From an uncultured Eubacterium sp. (lineage in GTDB: Bacteria; Bacillota; Clostridia; Lachnospirales; Lachnospiraceae), in the NCBI GenBank assembly GCA_910583555.1, contig CAJTXO010000025.1:1-44638 (forward strand): DNA of 44,638 nucleotides. The letters are read 5' to 3'. The position numbers and the translations under genes were made by a program. Positions 32,412-41,080 of the stretch are shown piece by piece; the stretch's first letter is position 1, and each line of letters begins with the position of its first letter. The notes beneath the pieces were generated by a model, which was not told the origin of the DNA, ran no database searches, and saw only the letters and a program-made list of their open reading frames with translations.

Positions 32412-32438
32412 CTAGCACTCAATGAAAGAGAGTGCTAA
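32412..32438 (+). promoter_or_regulatory. CIRCE operator for HrcA
   Basis: CTAGCACTC, a 9-nt spacer, GAGTGCTAA: the CIRCE consensus TTAGCACTC-N9-GAGTGCTAA with one mismatch at the first base. HrcA bound here represses groESL until heat shock titrates GroEL. Confidence 0.95.
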
Positions 32439-32530
32439 CAGGAAGCGAAGAAAGTTTGTGTGCGCAGGTCCGGATCGTAAGGAATTTGACAGGGCGTGCG
32501 CGCATGGAAAAAAGAATGGAGGAAATAGAA

Positions 32531-32818
32531 ATGAAATTAGTACCATTGGGCGACAGAGTTGTTTTGCAGCAGTTGGATGCAGAGGAAACTACGAAATCCG
32601 GTATCGTTCTTCCTGGTCAGGCGCAGGAGAAACCGCAGCAGGCTGAAGTGATTGCAGTTGGGCCGGGCGGTATGGTAGACGGAAAAGAAGTGAAGATGGA
32701 AGTGAAGGTCGGTGACAAGGTGATCTACTCGAAGTATTCCGGCACCGATGTAAAATTAGAGGATGATGAGTATGTCGTTGTCCGTCAGAGTGATATCGTA
32801 GCGATCGTAGAAGAGTAA
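32531..32818 (+). CDS. groES: Co-chaperonin GroES
   Basis: GroES (95 residues) forms the heptameric lid of the GroEL chamber. KLVPLGDRVVLQQLDAEE is the family start. The mobile loop TTKSGIVLPGQAQEKPQ contains the GIVLP-type GroEL contact. The C-terminus has GDKVIYSKYSGTDVKL and YVVVRQSDIVAIVEE. GGAGGA 9 nt before ATG 32531 decides the start; the in-frame extension back to 32432 would run over the CIRCE operator and transcription start and is not coding. It is followed after 68 nt by groEL under the same HrcA control. Confidence 0.98.
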   Translation: MKLVPLGDRVVLQQLDAEETTKSGIVLPGQAQEKPQQAEVIAVGPGGMVDGKEVKMEVKVGDKVIYSKYSGTDVKLEDDEYVVVRQSDIVAIVEE

Positions 32819-32886
32819 GAGCAGAGAAAAGATGCAAAATGGTTGTTAATGGATTGTAAATTTGTAATGAAAATTAGGAGGTCATC

Positions 32887-34512
32887 ATGGCAAAGGAAAT
32901 CAAATTTGGAGTAGAGGCCAGATCAGCACTTGAGACTGGCGTAAATAAACTGGCAGACACCGTACGCGTAACACTGGGACCAAAAGGACGTAACGTCGTT
33001 CTTGATAAATCGTTTGGCGCGCCGCTCATTACAAACGACGGCGTGACGATCGCGAAAGAGATCGAACTGGAAGACGCGTTTGAAAATATGGGCGCACAGC
33101 TCGTAAAAGAAGTGGCTACGAAGACAAACGACGTAGCCGGCGATGGTACGACGACAGCTACCGTACTGGCACAGGCGATGATCAACGAGGGCATGAAGAA
33201 CCTGGCAGCAGGCGCGAACCCCATCATCCTGCGCAAGGGCATGAAAAAAGCGACAGACTGTGCAGTTGACGCGATCAAAGAGATGAGCGAGACGCTGCAG
33301 GGCAAGGAGCAGATCGCGAAAGTCGCAGCGATTTCGGCCGGAGACGAGCAGGTGGGCGAGATGGTCGCCGACGCGATGGAGAAAGTTTCGAATGACGGCG
33401 TTATCACGATCGAGGAATCGAAGACGATGATGACCGAACTGGATCTCGTAGAGGGAATGCAGTTTGACCGCGGTTATCTTTCCGCTTATATGGCAACGGA
33501 TATGGATAAAATGGAAGCAAATCTGGAGAATCCATATATCCTCATTACAGATAAGAAGATTTCCAACATTCAGGAGATCCTGCCGCTTCTGGAGCAGGTC
33601 GTGCAGTCGAGCGCGAAACTCCTCATCATCGCAGAGGACGTAGAGGGAGAGGCGCTGAGCACACTCGTACTGAACAAACTGCGCGGCACATTCCAGGTCG
33701 TAGCCGTAAAAGCACCTGGCTACGGTGACAGAAGAAAAGAGATGCTCAAAGACATCGCGATCCTCACCGGCGGCGAAGTGATCACGGAAGAGCTCGGACT
33801 TGATCTGAAAGATACGACGATGGATCAGCTCGGCCGTGCGAAATCGGTAAAAGTGCAGAAAGAAAATACGATCATCGTAGACGGCGAGGGAGATAAGGGC
33901 GAGATCGAGGCCCGCGTATCCCAGATCCGCAAACAGATCGAAGAGACGACATCGGATTTCGACCGCGAGAAACTGCAGGAGCGCCTGGCAAAACTGGCCG
34001 GCGGCGTAGCAGTCATCCGTGTCGGCGCTGCGACAGAGACCGAGATGCAGGAAGCAAAACTCCGCATGGAGGACGCCCTGGCAGCTACGAGAGCGGCTGT
34101 GGAGGAAGGAATCATCGCAGGAGGCGGTTCCGCTTATATCCACGCGGCCAAAGAGGTTTCCAAACTGGCTGCTGATATGGAAGGTGACGAGAAGACCGGC
34201 GCGAACATCATTTTGCGCGCACTGGAATCACCGCTCCGCACGATTGCGGAAAATGCGGGACTGGAAGGCTCCGTGATCATTGATAAAGTGGCGGCAGACA
34301 AACCGGGATTCGGCTTTGACGCGCTGAAGGAAGAGTATGTCAACATGGTCGAGAATGGTATCCTCGACCCGGCGAAGGTGACGAGGAGCGCGCTCCAAAA
34401 TGCGACGAGCGTAGCATCTACGCTGCTGACGACAGAGTCCGTCGTTGCCAATATCAAAGAAGATGTACCACCGATGCCAGCGGGCGGAGCTCCTGGGATG
34501 GGGATGATGTAA
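32887..34512 (+). CDS. groEL: Chaperonin GroEL
   Basis: GroEL (541 residues) folds proteins in an ATP-driven double ring. Visible marks are LGPKGRNVVLDKSFG and TNDGVTIAKEIELED, then VAGDGTTTATVLAQA with the ATP-binding DGTTT, the apical-domain substrate site around residues 190-270 (including VKAPGYGDRRKEML), and AATETEMQEAKLRMEDALAAT in the intermediate domain. The tail ends in the Gly/Met-rich GGAPGMGMM. AGGAGG precedes the ATG. A strong terminator follows. This is the normal-length, apparently only, copy in the window. Confidence 0.99.
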   Translation: MAKEIKFGVEARSALETGVNKLADTVRVTLGPKGRNVVLDKSFGAPLITNDGVTIAKEIELEDAFENMGAQLVKEVATKTNDVAGDGTTTATVLAQAMINEGMKNLAAGANPIILRKGMKKATDCAVDAIKEMSETLQGKEQIAKVAAISAGDEQVGEMVADAMEKVSNDGVITIEESKTMMTELDLVEGMQFDRGYLSAYMATDMDKMEANLENPYILITDKKISNIQEILPLLEQVVQSSAKLLIIAEDVEGEALSTLVLNKLRGTFQVVAVKAPGYGDRRKEMLKDIAILTGGEVITEELGLDLKDTTMDQLGRAKSVKVQKENTIIVDGEGDKGEIEARVSQIRKQIEETTSDFDREKLQERLAKLAGGVAVIRVGAATETEMQEAKLRMEDALAATRAAVEEGIIAGGGSAYIHAAKEVSKLAADMEGDEKTGANIILRALESPLRTIAENAGLEGSVIIDKVAADKPGFGFDALKEEYVNMVENGILDPAKVTRSALQNATSVASTLLTTESVVANIKEDVPPMPAGGAPGMGMM

Positions 34513-34532
34513 AATAGTGAAGTGATTAGAGG

Positions 34533-34558
34533 CGCCCGCTCGGAAGAGCGGGCGTTTT
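34533..34558 (+). terminator. Terminator of groESL
   Basis: CGCCCGCTC (34533-34541), loop GGAA, GAGCGGGCG (34546-34554), then TTTT: a perfect 9-bp GC-rich stem. Confidence 0.93.
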
Positions 34559-34594
34559 GAATGAACAAGAGCCAAAAGAGAGGGAGTGTTATGA

Positions 34595-35332
34595 ATGAAA
34601 AAGTTACGGGAGAAGATAGAATACTTATTACAAAATTCCGATGGTGATAAGGCTGTTGTGGAATCCATTAGAAATGAATCATTCGCAGAACCATTTGGGA
34701 CAGAAAACGTTCTGATGGCCTATTTGCTTTCTATTGGGGAAATAAGTTTTGAAGAATACCTTGCGATGCAGCATGAATATAATGAACGTAATCGGGGAAA
34801 TAATCCTTATCTGTATTTGTTTGATATGGCACCCCGTACGTTTGGTCAAACGTGGGGAGAGCAGCATATTGTGCAGATTTTTCCTCAATTTGTAAAAGCG
34901 ACAAAACAAAATTTGTTACATGCTTACCCATCTTTTGATGGAGAGTTTGATTTGTGGCTTGACGGGATTCGGATTGAAGTAAAGGCGTGCAGGGCAAATG
35001 ACACAACTAGAAAGGGAAGTTTGTCTAGCAGGGCGTATTCGCATGAAGAAGCTCAAAGGATGAATTTTCAATATCATTTTCAACAGTTGAAACCGTCCTG
35101 CTGCGATGTGTTTATTTGGATCGGTGTTTGTAAAGACGTTTTACTTTACTGGGTCATATCAAGTAAGCAACTTCGCCAGACAGGTAAACTTGTGTCTCAA
35201 CACAGGAGAGAACGATCAGATTCTGCAAGTGATGAGGTGTTTGAAGGACAGGTGTTCATGACAGAGGAAGAATTACTGCCATTTTCAATTGAGGAAGCAG
35301 ATTTGTTAGCGGAAGTGAGAAGCTTAAAATAA
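34595..35332 (+). CDS. Putative type II restriction endonuclease (PD-(D/E)XK fold)
   Basis: A 245-residue soluble protein with no strong family match that I recall by name. FDGEFDLWLDGIRIEVKACRAN gives a PD-(D/E)XK-type site: Asp119 followed by Glu128-Val-Lys130, on adjacent strands. The N-terminal half is helical. NNPYLYLFDMAPRTFGQTWGEQH resembles the conserved block seen in several type II nucleases before the active site. The C-terminal half is beta/alpha. It is encoded tail-to-tail with an adenine methyltransferase, its final 9 bp overlapping that gene, which is the main evidence for a restriction enzyme. The pair is clearly more AT-rich than groEL and folE, suggesting acquisition. AGGGAG 8 nt upstream supports ATG 34595. 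Confidence 0.7.
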   Translation: MKKLREKIEYLLQNSDGDKAVVESIRNESFAEPFGTENVLMAYLLSIGEISFEEYLAMQHEYNERNRGNNPYLYLFDMAPRTFGQTWGEQHIVQIFPQFVKATKQNLLHAYPSFDGEFDLWLDGIRIEVKACRANDTTRKGSLSSRAYSHEEAQRMNFQYHFQQLKPSCCDVFIWIGVCKDVLLYWVISSKQLRQTGKLVSQHRRERSDSASDEVFEGQVFMTEEELLPFSIEEADLLAEVRSLK

Positions 35333-37321
35333 AAATAAATTTTCCTCTCTCATTGATTTTTGGATCAATATATGTTCTTCCCTGCTAAGGTCATAGATTT
35401 CAGCTATTTCCCGGTCAATTTTGTCGTAGATTTCTATTATCGTGTTTTCATCCGTGGCGGAAATGAGCAGATCAGCCAGTTGGATGATATTTTCCTGTGC
35501 TACCTTATCTGCAACAGGAATTGGGATCTGTTCAATATGTGACCGGAGCACTTTCACAGAATGAAATGATTTTTTAAAATAAAACTGGGCGATCCGGGAA
35601 TTTAAAACCGCCATGACAAATTTTATTGCGATACCCGGAATTTGTGGGATCAGTATATTACAACTGTTTAATGACAGCGTTTTCCTGTTATCATAAGCAA
35701 AAACGAGCTGGTTACATATAAATCGATAGAGGAGTTTTTCTTCTGCCCTATAAAATTGTGTGGGTGCAACCTGCTGAAAGGATTCCGGTTTGAATACGAT
35801 GTAATGATCGGTGTCGTGAAACCTGTATTTGCATAGGTCAGAACCCTTTAGTATCATTTCATTGTCTTCTCGTTTTTCGTCCGTGATAAATTTTTTATTG
35901 TTTCCGGTAACGATTCCTAGGGCAAAGTCCGCCTGTCTGTTCAGAGTAGTTTTATGGCCGTGGTTTTTAATTTTATCTAACAAATGATATTCCTCATCTG
36001 TTGTGCGGAAGGAGAAACAATCCGCGGTAATGTTTCTTTCCTGTTGAATGATAAAGGTTCGCGTTCCGTCATTCACAGTCAGGCCGACAGAAGAAAATGC
36101 GGTGCCCGTGTGAATACATTGGAGCAGGATACAGGGGCATTGTACCTTGTCAAAGGCGTTGCCTAAAAATTCAACATACTGAATGGAATTTTCTGTTAAT
36201 AAAATATTGCGGATCGGACGATGTGCTTTGACATTCAGGAAGGCCTCTGGAAGGATGAATGACAGGATACCGTCTGGTTTTAAATGATGGAACGCCTGCT
36301 CGACAAAAACGTCATAAGACTCGATGTTTGAGCCTGATGCGCTTACAAATTTAGCAAGAAGGATTTCTTTTTGTGCGTTTGTATACTCATAGCCCCACGG
36401 CGGATTTCCGATGATAAAATCGAATTTCAGATCAGGGGAGAAAAGAAGATAGTCCTGTTCCGTAATATGGGAATATATCATCTGCTTTTCAGGTATCATG
36501 AATTTCAGAGCGTAATTGATTCTCGCCAGTTTTACACTGACTGCATCAATGTCGTTTCCAAATACATGCTCAGGGGTATAAGAGGCTGGTAATTGAAGTA
36601 AAAAGTTACCTGTACCGCAGCAGGGATCCAAAATGGTCTTGCCCTCCGGTTCATTTTTAAGTAGAAGGCTTGTACAAAGTTTTTTTACTACGTTAGTGGG
36701 TGTATAATAAGAGCCAGTAGCTTTTCTGTTTCCTATGTTTTTCAGTGACAAATAGAGGAGTCCAAGGATATCCTCATTATGTTCATATATAAATCGAGTT
36801 GTCAGCAGATCACCACATTTTTCAATTGTTTCTGCGGTAAACGTGTTTTGTTCAAGCAGATCACTGACCAAAAACAGGTAAGGGTTGTCTTGATATCTGC
36901 CGCTGATAAAGCCTTTGAGACTAGCGGTTTCCGAAACTTTTTCTGTTCTGTCAAGGATCAATTGGAGCGCGCATTCAGCAAGGAGCGCCAAAGTCAGTTC
37001 TTCAGTGATTTCTATTTCGTTATCTTCGATCATGTCAATGATAGATTGAACCGATGCCGTGTTTTCCGATGTTTCAGAAACATAGGAACGGTAAATGCTG
37101 TTACCTGAAATATATTTTTTGTTTCTTCTGCTTTTCAGAGCGGGAATCTTTCCATTTTGGAGATCTTTTTTTAATTGGGAAACATATTTCTGCGTGAAAC
37201 AGGGGGTGCGTTTTATGGTCGTAGTGGGCACTAATTTTCCGAGTTTAACCCAATTACGGCCTGTTGCGATAGAAATAGACAATTCTTTACATAAGTCTGC
37301 TAGAGAGAGCATATCAACCAT
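35324..37321 (-). CDS. Type II N6-adenine DNA methyltransferase with N-terminal HTH
   Basis: A 665-residue protein. Residues about 5-30 (SLADLCKELSISIATGRNWVKLGKL) form a MerR/HTH_17-like helix-turn-helix. A helical linker follows, then the methyltransferase core: motif X region GSYYTP (203-208), SAM motif I DPCCGTGNF (232-240), GNDIDAVSVKLA, and catalytic motif IV NPPWGYEY (306-313), which marks an N6-adenine enzyme of the gamma (TaqI/Eco57I-like) group. The C-terminal 250 residues resemble the TaqI-type target recognition domain. No nuclease motif is fused to it. The partner endonuclease is convergent. It should protect the host sites cut by that enzyme. A perfect consensus promoter lies just upstream; ATG 37321 has AGGAGG about 12 nt before. 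Confidence 0.88.
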   Translation of the reverse strand: MVDMLSLADLCKELSISIATGRNWVKLGKLVPTTTIKRTPCFTQKYVSQLKKDLQNGKIPALKSRRNKKYISGNSIYRSYVSETSENTASVQSIIDMIEDNEIEITEELTLALLAECALQLILDRTEKVSETASLKGFISGRYQDNPYLFLVSDLLEQNTFTAETIEKCGDLLTTRFIYEHNEDILGLLYLSLKNIGNRKATGSYYTPTNVVKKLCTSLLLKNEPEGKTILDPCCGTGNFLLQLPASYTPEHVFGNDIDAVSVKLARINYALKFMIPEKQMIYSHITEQDYLLFSPDLKFDFIIGNPPWGYEYTNAQKEILLAKFVSASGSNIESYDVFVEQAFHHLKPDGILSFILPEAFLNVKAHRPIRNILLTENSIQYVEFLGNAFDKVQCPCILLQCIHTGTAFSSVGLTVNDGTRTFIIQQERNITADCFSFRTTDEEYHLLDKIKNHGHKTTLNRQADFALGIVTGNNKKFITDEKREDNEMILKGSDLCKYRFHDTDHYIVFKPESFQQVAPTQFYRAEEKLLYRFICNQLVFAYDNRKTLSLNSCNILIPQIPGIAIKFVMAVLNSRIAQFYFKKSFHSVKVLRSHIEQIPIPVADKVAQENIIQLADLLISATDENTIIEIYDKIDREIAEIYDLSREEHILIQKSMREENLFLF

Positions 37322-37356
37322 TTCTGTGTGATTCCTCCTGCTTATTTATAATGTGT

Positions 37357-37385
37357 ATTATATGTGTAAATACGAATAATGTCAA
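37357..37385 (-). promoter_or_regulatory. Perfect consensus promoter for the methyltransferase gene
   Basis: On the minus strand TTGACA (plus 37380-37385), a 17-nt spacer, TATAAT (37357-37362): identical to the sigma-A consensus. High methyltransferase expression is what an RM system needs on entering a new cell. Confidence 0.9.
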
Positions 37386-37433
37386 TAATTACTGATGAAT
37401 GAATGCGGGATAATGAAACATTTGATCTCCCAT

Positions 37434-37462
37434 TTGACCTATTTTACGAATCGTGCTACAAT
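37434..37462 (+). promoter_or_regulatory. Promoter of the folate/pheA operon
   Basis: TTGACC (37434-37439), a 17-nt spacer and TACAAT (37457-37462) with TGC before it (extended -10). It is divergent from the methyltransferase promoter, about 50 nt away. Confidence 0.75.
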
Positions 37463-37512
37463 ATGTAAAAGAAGAAACGCATATTAGTTGTGTCGAATGG
37501 AGCAGATCAAAA

Positions 37513-38064
37513 ATGGATAAAGAGAAGATCAAACAGGCGGTTTCCCTCTTTCTCGAGGGAATTGGTGAAGACAAGGACCGGGAGGGGCTGAGAGACACTC
37601 CGGAACGGATTGCCAAAATGTGTGAGGAGATATTTGAGGGGTATGGCAGCGATGCGTCGGAACACCTGAGCCGGACGTTTTCTTCGGAACAAAAAGGGCT
37701 CGTGGTGGAAAAGGATATTACATTTTTTTCCATGTGTGAGCATCATCTTCTTCCCTTTTACGGGAAAGTACATATCGGGTATGTGCCGGACGAGAGAGTC
37801 GTGGGGATCAGCAAGCTGGCCCGGACGGTGGAGACGTTTGCGAGACGGGCACAGATCCAGGAACAGCTTACGGATCAGATCGCGGACGCGATCATGGATA
37901 TTCTGCAGCCGAAGGGCGTGATCGTGATGGTGGAAGCGGAGCATATGTGCATGACGATGCGGGGCGTAAAAAAGCCGGGCAGCAAGACGGTGACGGTCAG
38001 CACGAGGGGCTGTATGGAGGAGCAGGACCAGAAGCAGGAGTTTTTTCAGCTTTTGAAACTTTGA
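37513..38064 (+). CDS. folE: GTP cyclohydrolase I
   Basis: FolE converts GTP to 7,8-dihydroneopterin triphosphate, the entry step of folate synthesis. The 183-residue protein has RDTPERIAKMCEEIFEGY, then MCEHHLLPFYGKVHIGYVP with zinc ligands Cys75 and His78, VGISKLARTVETFARR, and EAEHMCMTMRGVKKPGS with the third ligand Cys146. It is therefore the zinc-dependent type I enzyme, not FolE2. ATG 37513 has GGAG about 10 nt upstream; the frame extends to 37453 but that lies at the promoter. First gene of a folE-folP-folBK-pheA run. Confidence 0.97.
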   Translation: MDKEKIKQAVSLFLEGIGEDKDREGLRDTPERIAKMCEEIFEGYGSDASEHLSRTFSSEQKGLVVEKDITFFSMCEHHLLPFYGKVHIGYVPDERVVGISKLARTVETFARRAQIQEQLTDQIADAIMDILQPKGVIVMVEAEHMCMTMRGVKKPGSKTVTVSTRGCMEEQDQKQEFFQLLKL

Positions 38065-38120
38065 GGACTGGCCGGAAGCACCGGCTCTAAAATAAAAAAG
38101 AACAGGTGGTAGCACAGAAG

Positions 38121-38942
38121 ATGAAGATAGGAAATCGTGAGTTTGAAATTGGAAAAAAAGTGTATGTCATGGGTATTTTAAATGTTACGCCGGATTCTTT
38201 TTCCGACGGCGGACAGTTTGTTCAGGCCGAGAGGGCGCTGCGGCAGGCGGAGCAGATGATCGCGGACGGCGCGGACATCATCGATGTAGGAGGGGAATCG
38301 ACGCGTCCGGGGCACACGCAGATTTCGGATGAGGAGGAGATCGAACGGGTCGCGCCAGTCATCCGGCTGATCAAGGAGCGATTTGATATACCGGTTTCGA
38401 TCGATACTTATAAGAGCAAGGTAGCGAAAGCGGCGCTGGCCGCCGGTGCGGACCTCTTAAATGACATATGGGGTTTTTTATATGATGAAAATATGGCGGC
38501 GCTGGCCGCCGAGTATGATGCGGCCGTCTGCCTGATGCACAATCGGGAAACGGCGGTTTATGATGAACTGATGGATGAGGTAATAAGTGATCTGGGAAAG
38601 TGTCTGGCAGCTGCCGAAAAACACGGTGTGAAAAAAGAGAGGATCATACTGGATCCGGGCATTGGATTTGGCAAGACGTATGAGCATAATCTGGAGATCA
38701 TGAACCATCTGGAGCAGATATGCGGGATGGGGTATCCGGTTCTCCTCGGGGCATCCAGAAAGAGTATGATCGGACTGGCACTTGACCTTCCCGTCACCGA
38801 GCGGGAAGAGGGAACGATAGCGACGTCTGTGATCGGAGCGATGAAAGGATGCGATTTTGTGCGGGTACACGATGTCCGGGCGAATGTAAGGGCACTGAAG
38901 ATGACAGAGGCGATCAGAAAAGGAGGAAAGAGTGATGGATAA
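38121..38942 (+). CDS. folP: Dihydropteroate synthase
   Basis: FolP joins p-aminobenzoate to 6-hydroxymethyl-dihydropterin pyrophosphate; it is the sulfonamide target. The 273-residue TIM barrel begins MGILNVTPDSFSDGG (about 16-30), followed by GADIIDVGGESTRPG (about 54-68), PVSIDTYKS, LNDIWGF, LDPGIGFGKTYEHN and GASRKSMIG, all pterin- or phosphate-binding motifs. AGGTGG lies 11 nt before ATG 38121; a GTG at 38106 is an alternative start. The last 8 bp overlap folBK. Confidence 0.97.
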   Translation: MKIGNREFEIGKKVYVMGILNVTPDSFSDGGQFVQAERALRQAEQMIADGADIIDVGGESTRPGHTQISDEEEIERVAPVIRLIKERFDIPVSIDTYKSKVAKAALAAGADLLNDIWGFLYDENMAALAAEYDAAVCLMHNRETAVYDELMDEVISDLGKCLAAAEKHGVKKERIILDPGIGFGKTYEHNLEIMNHLEQICGMGYPVLLGASRKSMIGLALDLPVTEREEGTIATSVIGAMKGCDFVRVHDVRANVRALKMTEAIRKGGKSDG

Positions 38943-39801
38943 GATTGAAATCAGGGATCTGGAATGTTTTTGCCATCATGGCATGTTAAAAGAAGAAACG
39001 GCACTGGGGCAGAAGTTTCTGGTGTCCGTCAGTCTCTATACCGATACGCGGCGGGCGGGAACCCACGATGATCTGACGTTTTCGGTCGATTACGCGGAAG
39101 TGTCCCATTTTGTCTATGATATGATGAAAAATACGGAGTACAAGCTGGTGGAAGCGGTCGCGGAACGGATCGCCAGGGAAGTGCTCCTACGATACCGGGT
39201 TTTGGACGCGGTCGAAGTGCGTATCAAAAAACCGTGGGCGCCGATCCTTTTGCCGATGGATACGGTGGCTCTTACGATCAAACGGGAGTGGGTGCCGATC
39301 TATGTGGGAGTCGGTTCCAATATCGGCAACCGGCGGAAATATATCGACGACGCGTTCGCGGGGATCCGGAATGACCGTTACTGCAGGAAGGCGTATATGT
39401 CGAAGATCATTGAGACGAAGCCGTATGGGTATGAGGATCAGGACAGTTTCCTGAATGGAGTGATCTGTTTTGAGACGCTTTACAGTCCGGCGGAACTGCT
39501 GTCGTTTTTACAGCGCCTGGAGCAGGAGGGCAAGCGGAGCAGGGAATCAGAGATCCACTGGGGACCGAGGACGATCGACCTTGACATATTGTTTTACGGG
39601 GATGAGATCATTCAAAAGAGGGATCTGATCATTCCCCATAAGGAAATAAACCTCAGACGGTTTGTGCTGGAACCGCTGTACGAGGTCGCGCCGTTTAAGA
39701 TCCATCCCGTGTTTGGGAAGACGGTAGCGGAATTATTCTCTGAATTAATGGCACAAATACGGGAAAAAGAGAATAAAGAAAAGAAAGAAAAGCAAGGCTG
39801 A
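38935..39801 (+). CDS. folBK: Fused dihydroneopterin aldolase / HPPK
   Basis: A 288-residue bifunctional protein. Residues 1-115 are FolB: IEIRDLECFCHHGMLKEE, TFSVDYAEV and LVEAVAERIA with the catalytic lysine in IKKPWAPI. Residues 120-280 are FolK, the ATP-dependent pyrophosphokinase: YVGVGSNIGNRRKYI, ETKPYGYEDQDSFLNGV, HWGPRTIDLDILFYGDE with the Mg-binding Asp pair, and IIPHKEINLRRFVLEPL. The enzymes catalyse two steps flanking hydroxymethyldihydropterin. AGGAGG precedes ATG 38935, which overlaps the folP stop. The tail is very Lys/Glu-rich. Confidence 0.96.
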   Translation: MDKIEIRDLECFCHHGMLKEETALGQKFLVSVSLYTDTRRAGTHDDLTFSVDYAEVSHFVYDMMKNTEYKLVEAVAERIAREVLLRYRVLDAVEVRIKKPWAPILLPMDTVALTIKREWVPIYVGVGSNIGNRRKYIDDAFAGIRNDRYCRKAYMSKIIETKPYGYEDQDSFLNGVICFETLYSPAELLSFLQRLEQEGKRSRESEIHWGPRTIDLDILFYGDEIIQKRDLIIPHKEINLRRFVLEPLYEVAPFKIHPVFGKTVAELFSELMAQIREKENKEKKEKQG

Positions 39802-39826
39802 TATTTTGCGCGGAAATGGAGATAAC

Positions 39827-40960
39827 ATGATTGATTTAAAAGAATCGAGAAAAAATATAGATGAGATCGACCGAAAGATCGTCGAGCTGTTTGAACAGCG
39901 GATGGTGGAAGCAAATGCGGTGGCGGAGTACAAGCTGGAGACAGGGAAAGCGGTATATGACAAACAGAGGGAAGACGAGAAACTGGAGAATTTAGGCAAT
40001 CTTTCCAGCAACCCGTTTAACCGGCGGGCAATCACCGAATTGTTCAGCCAGATCATGTCGATCAGCCGGAAATACCAGTACGGCATCCTGCCGGTGATGG
40101 AGAAGCTGACCGATTTTGTAAAGATGGAAAAGCTGCCAGTTGAAAAAAATATGAAGGTCTGCTATTTCGGCGTACCAGGCAGCCACACGCAGCAGGCGAT
40201 GGAAGATTTTTTTGGCGAGGATGTCTGCGGCGTTCCGTGTCCGACGTTTCAGGATGTTATGAAGGCTGTGGAGCAGAGAGAGGCCATGTACGGCGTGCTG
40301 CCAATTGAAAATTCATCAACCGGGGGCATTACGGCGAACTACGACCTTCTGCTGAATTATTCCAACAGCATCGTCGGGCAGTATGTGAACCGGATCGACC
40401 AGTGCCTGGTAGCGCTTCCGGGAGCGGAACTGTCAAAGATCCGGAAAGTGTACTCGCATATACAGGGACTTCTCCAGTGCAGCGAATTTCTGCGGGAACA
40501 TCCGGAAATGGCACAGGTAGAATGTGCGGATACTGCGACAGGGGCGAAAAAGGTAGCGGCTGACGGCGATCCGGCCCAGGCGGCGATCTCCGCCAGACGG
40601 GCGGCGAAGGAATACGGACTGGAAGTGCTGGCAGACAGCATCCAGCAGGAAAAAAATAATTCGACCCGTTTCATCATCATCGGAAGGGAGCCGATTTATC
40701 TGGCTGACAGCAATAAGATCGCGCTCTGTATCGAATTGCCGCACGAATGCGGTACGCTGTATCGGCTGTTATCCCATTTTCTATTTAACGACCTGAATAT
40801 GACGCAGATCGAGTCCCGGCCGATCAAGGGCAAGAACTGGGAATACCGATTTTTCATAGATATAGAAGGGAATTTGGAAGATCCAGCCGTTCAGAACGCG
40901 CTGCGCGGGATACAGGAAGAAGCGAAAAATATCCGTATTTTAGGAAATTTTAATAGCTGA
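39827..40960 (+). CDS. pheA: Bifunctional chorismate mutase / prephenate dehydratase
   Basis: This 377-residue enzyme makes phenylpyruvate from chorismate. The N-terminal AroQ helical domain (about 1-90) has IDLKESRKNIDEIDRKIVELFEQR and KQREDEKLENL. The prephenate dehydratase domain (about 108-285) has VCYFGVPGSHTQQAM, YGVLPIENSSTGGI and NNSTRFIIIGREP. The C-terminal ACT domain (about 295-370) carries LPHECGTLYRLLSHF and the feedback motif ESRPIKG, so phenylalanine regulation is expected. ATG 39827 follows GGAGA. The prephenate dehydratase is the common clostridial CM-PDT fusion. It closes the folate run. Confidence 0.96.
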   Translation: MIDLKESRKNIDEIDRKIVELFEQRMVEANAVAEYKLETGKAVYDKQREDEKLENLGNLSSNPFNRRAITELFSQIMSISRKYQYGILPVMEKLTDFVKMEKLPVEKNMKVCYFGVPGSHTQQAMEDFFGEDVCGVPCPTFQDVMKAVEQREAMYGVLPIENSSTGGITANYDLLLNYSNSIVGQYVNRIDQCLVALPGAELSKIRKVYSHIQGLLQCSEFLREHPEMAQVECADTATGAKKVAADGDPAQAAISARRAAKEYGLEVLADSIQQEKNNSTRFIIIGREPIYLADSNKIALCIELPHECGTLYRLLSHFLFNDLNMTQIESRPIKGKNWEYRFFIDIEGNLEDPAVQNALRGIQEEAKNIRILGNFNS

Positions 40961-41080
40961 GTTCACAAAAACAACAAATATTAGTCACAGCATCTTCAAG
41001 GAAGCAACAAAGATTGCCCACAAATTTTCGATATGATAGAACTACAAAGAAAGAAAAACAAGATTGGAGGTTCTATCAAT

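Noticed and set aside
32432..32530. Longer N-terminus of GroES from the in-frame ATG at 32432
   Set aside because: It would start inside the CIRCE operator and adds a sequence unlike any GroES; ATG 32531 has a strong ribosome site.
32923..34143. A 406-codon minus-strand frame opposite groEL
   Set aside because: Antisense shadow of groEL; His/Leu/Cys-rich composition typical of such shadows.
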